From contig NZ_JAUSWY010000001.1 of NCBI RefSeq assembly GCF_030815585.1, positions 4,092,001 to 4,156,000 of the forward strand: a stretch of 64,000 nucleotides of DNA, written 5' to 3'. Under the pieces are notes generated by a model. The model saw only the letters and a list, made by a program, of their open reading frames with translations, did not search any database and was not told where the DNA came from. This DNA is from Arthrobacter pascens (lineage in GTDB: Bacteria > Actinomycetota > Actinomycetes > Actinomycetales > Micrococcaceae). The translations under genes and the position numbers were made by a program. Shown here in pieces: positions 58,616 through 64,000 of the stretch (its first letter is position 1; each line of letters starts with the position of its first letter).

Positions 58616-60775
58616 ATGGCTGGATGGAACGCTGACACCGCGGCCGGGCCATTGGGGGCGGGAACAGTTACTCTGGTCGAGGGATCGTCTTTCTGCATTT
58701 CCTTGCAGAACGGCGATATCCATTCCGAACATCCACATGGTGTTTTCTACCTCGACACCCGCATCCTGTCCGGCTGGATCCTCACCATTAACGGCCAGCC
58801 ACTTGAGCCGCTGGCCGCGGAGACGAAGGAACCGTACCGCGCCCTGTTTGCCGGCCGCGTGCCCCGCTCGGATGGATATGCCGACAGCCCGCTGATCGTG
58901 GAGAGGCTGCGCGAAGTGGGAGCCGGCATCCAGGAGCAGGTCACCGTGCGCAATTACTCCCTGGAGCCGGCCGAATGCCTGATCTCACTTCGGGTTGAGG
59001 CGGATTTCGCGGATCTGTTCGAGGTGAAGGACGCGCGGATCCAGCGGCGCTGGAAAGAAACCCGGGACGTGGACGGTGATTCGTTGACCATCTCGGCTGC
59101 CTGGCAGGACATCCGGAAGGGCCTTCTTGTCCAGGCTCCCGGGGCCGATGTCACGAAGGATGCCTTGACGTACCGTGTGTCCGTCGCGCCGCACAGCCAG
59201 TGGAGCACGGTGCTCACCGCAGTGCCCAGCACCGAGGCAGCGAGTCCTCCGCCGCCGTCATTCGTCCATCCTGAGGGCAACGAATTGTCCCCCCGGGACC
59301 TGCGGCGACGGGAATGGGTTGCCAAGATTCCAGTGCTGCACATGGGAAACCGCTCCATCGAGCGGACTCTGCGGCGCAGCTATGACGACCTGGGCGCCCT
59401 TCGGATCGAGGATCCAAACCATCCGGACCGGGTGGTGGTGGCCGCTGGCGCGCCCTGGTTTATGACCCTGTTCGGACGGGACTCGCTGTGGGCCTCCATC
59501 ATGGCGATGCCGGTGGATCCGTCTCTGGCCTTGGGCACGCTGCAGACCCTGGCGGACCGTCAAGGCAGCGTGGTGGATGAGATGAGCGAGGAGGAGCCGG
59601 GCAAGATCCTTCATGAAGTCAGGCTGGACGTCTCCAGCGGATTGTCCCTGGGCGGAAAGTCCTCCTACTACGGCAGTGTGGACGCGACACCCCTGTTTGT
59701 GATTGTCCTTGGAGCAGTCAGCCGTTGGGGATTCGCCGCGGACACCATCTCAGCCCTGTTGCCTCACGCGGACCGTGCGCTGGAGTGGATACGTGATTAC
59801 GGCGACAAGGACGGCGACGGGTTCGTTGAGTATGAGCGCCTCAACCCCCAAGGTCTCATCAACCAGGGCTGGAAGGACTCCTGGGATGGCATCAACTTCG
59901 CCGACGGCCGTCTGGCTGAGGGGCCCATCGCCCTCTGCGAGGTGCAGGCCTATGTCTACGACGCGTATATGGCTCGCGCGTGGATGGCGTACGACGCCGG
60001 TGAGACGGCTTTGGGCGACGAACTTGCGGATCAAGCGGCACAGTTCAAGAAACGGTTCAACGAGCAGTTCTGGATGCCGGAGCGCGGCTACTACGCCGTC
60101 GCGCTGGACGGAAAGAAGCGGCAGGTCGACGCTTGCGCGTCCAACATGGGCCACTGCCTATGGCACGGCCTGGTGGACGCGGACAAGGCGCCGCTCGTGG
60201 CCGAGCGGCTGATGTCCCCGGAGATGTTCAGCGGTTGGGGCGTGCGTACGCTGGCCAGCGATATGGGCGCCTATAACCCCGCCAGTTACCACAACGGATC
60301 GGTCTGGCCACATGACAACGCGATCATCCAGGCCGGCTTGCTGCGCTACGGTTTCGTGGCGGAGGCACAGAGGATCACCACGGCGCTGCTGGAGGCGGCC
60401 GAGTACTCTGGCGGCCGCCTGCCCGAGCTGTTCTGCGGCTTCAACCGGGAGCAGTTCGCCGAGCCGGTGCCCTATCCGACGGCGTGCTCGCCACAGGCCT
60501 GGGCTGCGACCACACCAATCCAGCTGGTGACGAGCCTGATGAGGTACGACGCGCATGTTTCCCGCGGTGGCGTTTGGATGGAACCCGTACTCCCGGAGTC
60601 CTTCGGCAACCTCCACATCACTAACGCGCCCATGGCCGGCGGCAGGATCACCATCGATATCGCCGATTCCGTCCCATCTGTCCAGGGGCTGCCCGAAGGG
60701 ATGGTGTTCCATCAGGGGCACCGCCCGTGGCTGGCCGAACTCGTAGAGCAAGCGGGTCGGCGCCGAAAGGCCTGA
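58616..60775 (+). CDS. Glycogen-debranching-like amylo-alpha-1,6-glucosidase
   Basis: 719 residues from ATG 58616 (GAGGGGG upstream). Residues about 10-230 are the N-terminal debranching-enzyme domain ('ISLQNGDIHSEHPHGVFYLD'), the rest an (alpha/alpha)6 barrel with 'WFMTLFGRDSLWASIMAMPV', 'INQGWKDSWDGINFADGRLA', 'NGSVWPHDNAIIQAGL' and 'CSPQAWAATTPIQLVTSLMR'. Members of this actinobacterial family often act on glycogen branches, alpha-glucans or trehalose-like oligosaccharides. No glg or tre genes adjoin it. The 184 bases before it show nothing recognisable. Confidence 0.85.
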   Translation: MAGWNADTAAGPLGAGTVTLVEGSSFCISLQNGDIHSEHPHGVFYLDTRILSGWILTINGQPLEPLAAETKEPYRALFAGRVPRSDGYADSPLIVERLREVGAGIQEQVTVRNYSLEPAECLISLRVEADFADLFEVKDARIQRRWKETRDVDGDSLTISAAWQDIRKGLLVQAPGADVTKDALTYRVSVAPHSQWSTVLTAVPSTEAASPPPPSFVHPEGNELSPRDLRRREWVAKIPVLHMGNRSIERTLRRSYDDLGALRIEDPNHPDRVVVAAGAPWFMTLFGRDSLWASIMAMPVDPSLALGTLQTLADRQGSVVDEMSEEEPGKILHEVRLDVSSGLSLGGKSSYYGSVDATPLFVIVLGAVSRWGFAADTISALLPHADRALEWIRDYGDKDGDGFVEYERLNPQGLINQGWKDSWDGINFADGRLAEGPIALCEVQAYVYDAYMARAWMAYDAGETALGDELADQAAQFKKRFNEQFWMPERGYYAVALDGKKRQVDACASNMGHCLWHGLVDADKAPLVAERLMSPEMFSGWGVRTLASDMGAYNPASYHNGSVWPHDNAIIQAGLLRYGFVAEAQRITTALLEAAEYSGGRLPELFCGFNREQFAEPVPYPTACSPQAWAATTPIQLVTSLMRYDAHVSRGGVWMEPVLPESFGNLHITNAPMAGGRITIDIADSVPSVQGLPEGMVFHQGHRPWLAELVEQAGRRRKA

Positions 60776-60832
60776 CGAGGCCACAGAAGGCCAGTACGGC
60801 AAGTATCTTCCCTCAGAGCTGTACGCAATACG

Positions 60833-60845
60833 CAGTGTGCAATAT
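60833..60845 (+). promoter_or_regulatory. Operator-like site 1 of the racemase/GntR pair
   Basis: CAGTGTGCAATAT; the site at 61699 is CAGTATGCAATAT (12 of 13 identical, same orientation). It lies 33 bases before the first racemase ATG. Confidence 0.5.
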
Positions 60846-60877
60846 ATTGGAGGGGACATGTTCCGCCGCCTTGCTCG

Positions 60878-61738
60878 ATGAAGAGAACCATCATGACCAC
60901 GCCGATTGACACCTTGAGACAGGCTCCAAGCCAAGCCAGCATCAAAGCCCCTCCACCACGTGGAGTTCGCATGCGACGCCCTGCGGGACGCCGCAGGGTG
61001 GTTGGCATCCTCGGGGGCATGGGACCTGCCGCCACCGCGGACTTTTACCTCAAGCTGGTTCAGGCAACGCCGGCCACCATTGACCAGGAACACCTCCAAG
61101 TGCTCATATGGTCGGATCCGACCATCCCTGATCGGACGGAGGCCCTCCTCGCGCAAGGAGCGGATCCAACGCCGGCGCTGATCGCCGGCGCCAAGTTACT
61201 GCAGGAGGCAGGCGCAGAGATGCTCGCCATTCCCTGCAATACCGCACACGCCTTCCTCGCCAAGGTAGAGGTAGAAGTGGATCTCCCGATCGTCCACATG
61301 ATCGAGGAAACGGCCAACCGCATCCATCTGCTACAGCCCACCATTCAGCGTGTGGGTCTGCTCTCCACTACGGGCACGCAGAAGGCCGGCCTCTATCAGG
61401 CCTCGCTGGCAAAGAAGGGCATCCAGGTTCTCTCGCCCGGCCCTCAGTCCCAAGCGAATCTGGTCATGGCGTCCATTCGCGGCATCAAGGGAGGGCAGAG
61501 CGGCCTCGCGGTCAAGTCGCAACTGGTCCGTGCCGCTCAAGAGCTTATGGATGCCGGGGCGCAGGCAATTATCGGCGGCTGCACTGAGGTTCCCGTGGGT
61601 TTGGCAGCGGCTGACATCGCCGTGCCCTTCGTCGATCCTGCCCGCATTCTCGCTGAATCAGTGGTGCAAAGAGGGCTCGCACTGCGTGATGCAGCGTACA
61701 GTATGCAATATGCCGCTAGTCCGCCAAAGCACCGTTGA
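60878..61738 (+). CDS. Aspartate/glutamate racemase family protein
   Basis: 286 residues from ATG 60878; ATG 60971, with GGAG 5 bases upstream, begins right before the conserved 'RRRVVGILGGMGPAATADFY' and may be the true start, since the first 31 residues look non-homologous. Two catalytic Cys are visible in 'AIPCNTAHAFLAKVEVEVDL' and 'IIGGCTEVPVGLAAADIAVP'. A cofactor-independent amino-acid racemase of YgeA type; the substrate is unknown. It overlaps or abuts the GntR gene downstream. Confidence 0.87.
   Translation: MKRTIMTTPIDTLRQAPSQASIKAPPPRGVRMRRPAGRRRVVGILGGMGPAATADFYLKLVQATPATIDQEHLQVLIWSDPTIPDRTEALLAQGADPTPALIAGAKLLQEAGAEMLAIPCNTAHAFLAKVEVEVDLPIVHMIEETANRIHLLQPTIQRVGLLSTTGTQKAGLYQASLAKKGIQVLSPGPQSQANLVMASIRGIKGGQSGLAVKSQLVRAAQELMDAGAQAIIGGCTEVPVGLAAADIAVPFVDPARILAESVVQRGLALRDAAYSMQYAASPPKHR
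61699..61711 (+). promoter_or_regulatory. Operator-like site 2 of the racemase/GntR pair
   Basis: CAGTATGCAATAT lies inside the end of the racemase gene and overlaps the first possible GntR ATG (61710). With site 1 it brackets the racemase gene. Confidence 0.5.
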
Positions 61739-62390
61739 CCGACCCAAAATGAGTGAGGCAGCCTACGAGCGGCTGCGCGATGCAATCGTCCGCGGCGACC
61801 TGGTTCCTGGCGAAAAGATCAAGGATGCCGAACTCGCCGAAATGCTCGGACTCAGCAGAACGCCTGTTCGGGAAGCGCTCACGCGGCTGGTGGAAAGCGG
61901 ACTGGTGGAGTCCAAACCCGGCGTGTACACCCGAGTCTCGACACTTAATCACCATGACATCGCAGCAACCCTTGCTGTTCTCAAAGCCCTGGACTCTCTG
62001 GCCGTGGAGACGGCCGTGCCTCGACTGACTGAGCGGGACTTCCGCACCATGCGTCAGGCGAACAGGAACTTCGCCGCGGCGGTGGACAGGCAGGACGTCT
62101 CCAAGGCTTTAGCTGCAGATGATGCCTTCCATCACGTGATCATTGAGGCGGCCGGCAATCCCGTCATCGCCCGCGTTGTCGAACAGTTGCATCCCCAGGT
62201 GCACCGTATCCTCTACCGCAAGTTCTCCGGACTCCTCGGCGGCGAGGAAACCATCAAGCACCACAAAGAACTCATCCTGACCTGTGAACTGGGAGATGCC
62301 CAAGCGGCGGCCACTTTGTCCGGTGAACACTGGTCTCATCTGAGCGACCTCATCAGCGGGCTGTTCGACTCCAATGAACTTTCGGACTAG
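61710..62390 (+). CDS. GntR family regulator, FCD subfamily
   Basis: 226 residues from ATG 61710, overlapping the racemase stop; ATG 61749 (MSEAAYERLRDAIV) lies 10 bases after that stop and is also likely. Winged HTH 'AYERLRDAIVRGDLVPGEKI', 'LGLSRTPVREALTRLVESGL', then an FCD domain ('DDAFHHVIIEAAGNPVIARV', 'HHKELILTCELGDAQAAATL'). Probably represses the racemase unit; the effector may be a D- or L-amino acid. Confidence 0.88.
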   Translation: MPLVRQSTVDRPKMSEAAYERLRDAIVRGDLVPGEKIKDAELAEMLGLSRTPVREALTRLVESGLVESKPGVYTRVSTLNHHDIAATLAVLKALDSLAVETAVPRLTERDFRTMRQANRNFAAAVDRQDVSKALAADDAFHHVIIEAAGNPVIARVVEQLHPQVHRILYRKFSGLLGGEETIKHHKELILTCELGDAQAAATLSGEHWSHLSDLISGLFDSNELSD

Positions 62391-62394
62391 CCTG

Positions 62395-63408
62395 TCAGCC
62401 TCTGGGACGCAGCTGGGCATTGGGCAGGACGGGGGCGGGCAGCGGTGCCGGATTTCCCTCCGGGAACGGCCCGAAGCGGGGATTCGGGGCGCCGTCAGAG
62501 TAGGTTCCGCCGGCTGGAGTGGGCGCGGGCTCGGCCCCGATCTCGGTCTGCCAGGCTGTCCGGTAAGCCACAATCTCATCATGGGAGCGGCCCACGAAAT
62601 TCCACCACATGACGATCTGCTCTTGCAGGGGTTCCCCGCCGAGGATCATTGCCCTTCCCGGTCTTTGCCCCGCTTCAAGGATGACACTGCCGCGTCCGGG
62701 GCGCAGGTAATGCAGATGGTCAACGGCCATCGGCGTCCCGTTCAGAAACATGTCGCCGGTGTCGAGCAGGATTCCATGTTCGAATGAAGGATCCAGCTCC
62801 AGTTCCAGCCGAGCACCAGCGCGGAGCACGGCCTCGGCGCCCACCAGCGGCGGGGTGTAGCTGGCCACAGGAGACGAGGAGCCGGCCAGCGAGCCAAGGA
62901 AAACCCGCAATTCGCTGCCCTCTCCCCGCACCGGCTCCGGGGCGTAGTGCTCAAACGTCGGGGGCATGTTCCTGGTTGCTTCGGGAAGGGCCAACCACAG
63001 CTGCACACCGTGCACCACTCGGGTATCGGGTGTGGAGAACTCCTGGTGCGAGATCCCCCGTCCTGCCACCATGAGGTTGACCTCGCCGGGCCGGACAATT
63101 GCCTCGTGGCCGGCAGAGTCGAGGTGGGCGACGTTGCCGCTGAACAGCCAACTCACCGTGGCAAGCCCGGTGTGGGGATGGCGCGGGACCCGCATGCCTC
63201 CGTGCTCGGGAACGGGGTCCGGACCGTAGTGGTCCAGGAAACACCAGGCGCCGATGAGGCTGCGCTGTTTCTGGGGAAGGGTTCGGCGCACGGGCATGGC
63301 GCGTGGACCGCCCAGCGGAACCTCCCGCGGTGCCAGCAGCTCAACCGGGGCGGCCATATCGCCCTCGGCGCAGATGATCTCTTGGGGTACGCTCTCGAGG
63401 TTACTCAT
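62395..63408 (-). CDS. Pirin family bicupin protein
   Basis: 337 residues. The N-terminal cupin has the metal-binding pattern 'MRVPRHPHTGLATVSWLFSG' and 'ISHQEFSTPDTRVVHGVQLW'; the C-terminal pirin domain has 'EPLQEQIVMWWNFVGRSHDE'. Pirins bind a mononuclear iron; roles include quercetinase activity and redox sensing. It begins inside the end of the MarR gene (8-base overlap) and so is part of that unit. Confidence 0.92.
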   Translation of the reverse strand: MSNLESVPQEIICAEGDMAAPVELLAPREVPLGGPRAMPVRRTLPQKQRSLIGAWCFLDHYGPDPVPEHGGMRVPRHPHTGLATVSWLFSGNVAHLDSAGHEAIVRPGEVNLMVAGRGISHQEFSTPDTRVVHGVQLWLALPEATRNMPPTFEHYAPEPVRGEGSELRVFLGSLAGSSSPVASYTPPLVGAEAVLRAGARLELELDPSFEHGILLDTGDMFLNGTPMAVDHLHYLRPGRGSVILEAGQRPGRAMILGGEPLQEQIVMWWNFVGRSHDEIVAYRTAWQTEIGAEPAPTPAGGTYSDGAPNPRFGPFPEGNPAPLPAPVLPNAQLRPRG

Positions 63409-63907
63409 GGACCTGGCCTCCGTCTTGGGTCGAGGAGATCTGCTGCAGGTGGCGGCGCAGGCTGGTCGCGACCCCTTGGGCTGCTTCGAGTTCCTCGGGC
63501 GTCAGTGCCTCAACGAAGAGCCGGTGGACAAGGCGCAGGTGTGATGTTGATGAACTGCGGAACGTCCGGGCTCCCTCGTCGGTAAGCTCAACCTCTGCTC
63601 CTCTGCTGTCAGTACCCGAGCGGTGCCGGCGGATGAGCGCGCGGGTTTCCATGCGACCTAGGTGGTGCGACAACCGGCTGCGCTCCCAGCCGATTTTCTC
63701 CGCGAGTACCGAGGACCGAAGCCGGCGTTCGTCAGCCTCGCTCAGGGCCAGGAGCACGGCATAGTCACCGGGTGACACTCCGGACGTTGACTGCAGCCCT
63801 GAGGCCAAGGCCTGCCGTATGGCCTCAGCCGTCTCGACATACTCGCGCCACGCCGCCAGTTCGGCGGGATTAGGGCTCCGCCTGGCGCCATTCCTGCTGT
63901 GATTCAT
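63401..63907 (-). CDS. MarR family transcriptional regulator
   Basis: 168 residues from ATG 63907 (GAAGGG 8 bases upstream); the frame extends further into the operators without a leader. Winged HTH 'LRSSVLAEKIGWERSRLSHH', 'LGRMETRALIRRHRSGTDSR', then wing 'GAEVELTDEGARTFRSSSTS'. It probably represses itself, pirin and the divergent gene beyond the window. Three palindromes of one type lie in its upstream region. Confidence 0.9.
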   Translation of the reverse strand: MNHSRNGARRSPNPAELAAWREYVETAEAIRQALASGLQSTSGVSPGDYAVLLALSEADERRLRSSVLAEKIGWERSRLSHHLGRMETRALIRRHRSGTDSRGAEVELTDEGARTFRSSSTSHLRLVHRLFVEALTPEELEAAQGVATSLRRHLQQISSTQDGGQVHE

Positions 63908-63924
63908 CAACCCATGCCCTTCGC

Positions 63925-63936
63925 TTGACAAGTCAA
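63925..63936. promoter_or_regulatory. MarR operator 1
   Basis: TTGACAAGTCAA: five-base arms perfect, with a non-symmetric AA centre. Closest to the MarR start. Confidence 0.6.
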
Positions 63937-63952
63937 CCATACGGCGCAATGA

Positions 63953-63964
63953 TTGACGCGTCAA
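63953..63964. promoter_or_regulatory. MarR operator 2
   Basis: TTGACGCGTCAA, a perfect 12-bp palindrome, 28 bases centre to centre from operator 1. Confidence 0.7.
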
Positions 63965-63971
63965 TTACATC

Positions 63972-63985
63972 ATTGACATGTCAAT
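63972..63985. promoter_or_regulatory. MarR operator 3
   Basis: ATTGACATGTCAAT, a perfect 14-bp palindrome, 20 bases centre to centre from operator 2. It lies just before the divergent gene's ribosome site. Confidence 0.7.
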
Positions 63986-63987
63986 TA

Positions 63988-64000
63988 GAGGAGTCTCCAT
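63988..64000 (+). other. Start of a divergent gene beyond the window
   Basis: GAGGAG at 63988-63993, then five bases and AT at 63999-64000, where the window ends. This looks like a ribosome site and the first two bases of a start codon for a gene divergent from MarR. Confidence 0.5.

Overview
The window is chromosomal DNA from a high-GC Gram-positive actinobacterium, most likely Arthrobacter, Pseudarthrobacter or a close Micrococcaceae relative. This rests on base composition, GTG/TTG starts, the two GAF-ANTAR regulators, the DUF47-Pit pair and the catabolic gene content. It is an inference, because no 16S or marker phylogeny can be made here. Almost all DNA is coding. I see no prophage, insertion sequence, transposase or CRISPR array. 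The one RNA gene I can support is a tRNA-Lys.

Layout. 1-2.1 kb: a partial CocE/NonD hydrolase with its TetR regulator, then a GAF-ANTAR regulator. 2.3-8.4 kb: a hexapeptide-repeat protein, a class C beta-lactamase-fold hydrolase, and a PucR-centred cluster (class III aminotransferase, CoA-acylating semialdehyde dehydrogenase) that looks like beta-alanine catabolism. 8.9-19.5 kb: a GntR-controlled cluster with every step for trans-4-hydroxy-L-proline degradation: amino-acid ABC importer, 2-epimerase (proline racemase family, Ser/Cys type), FAD dehydrogenase, DHDPS-family deaminase and aldehyde dehydrogenase, plus three SDR enzymes. A relic of a second proline-racemase-family gene follows. 19.8-26.3 kb: a urease operon ureABCEFGD followed by a NiCoT nickel permease, with two copies of a palindromic repeat, one of them forming part of the ureD reading frame.

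26.5-29.4 kb: a small charged protein, a cysteine hydrolase, a LacI regulator and an HhH-GPD DNA repair protein. 29.4-46.6 kb: an arabinan/L-arabinose regulon with an intracellular GH51 enzyme, araBDA, a secreted GH51 enzyme, a YtfQRT-YjfF-type furanose ABC importer, a Tat-exported GH43 enzyme and a LacI regulator. Four copies of a 14-bp operator (consensus TGTGAACGCTAACA) lie upstream of four transcription units. A second GAF-ANTAR gene sits inside this block.

46.7-58.4 kb: an anchored solute-binding/VWA protein, tRNA-Lys, a conserved actinobacterial protein, low-affinity phosphate uptake (DUF47-Pit) convergent with the high-affinity pstSCAB operon, a FUSC-like membrane protein and RadA. 58.6-64 kb: a glycogen-debranching-like enzyme, an Asp/Glu racemase with a GntR regulator and two matching operator-like sites, and a MarR-pirin pair preceded by three TTGACnnGTCAA palindromes and the start of a divergent gene at the window edge.

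The theme is nutrient scavenging: amino acids, urea, plant arabinan and phosphate, each with a local regulator. The best candidates for something undescribed are the repeat that became UreD coding sequence, the strong hairpins placed after binding-protein genes, and the proline-racemase relic. None amounts to a new defence or mobile system.
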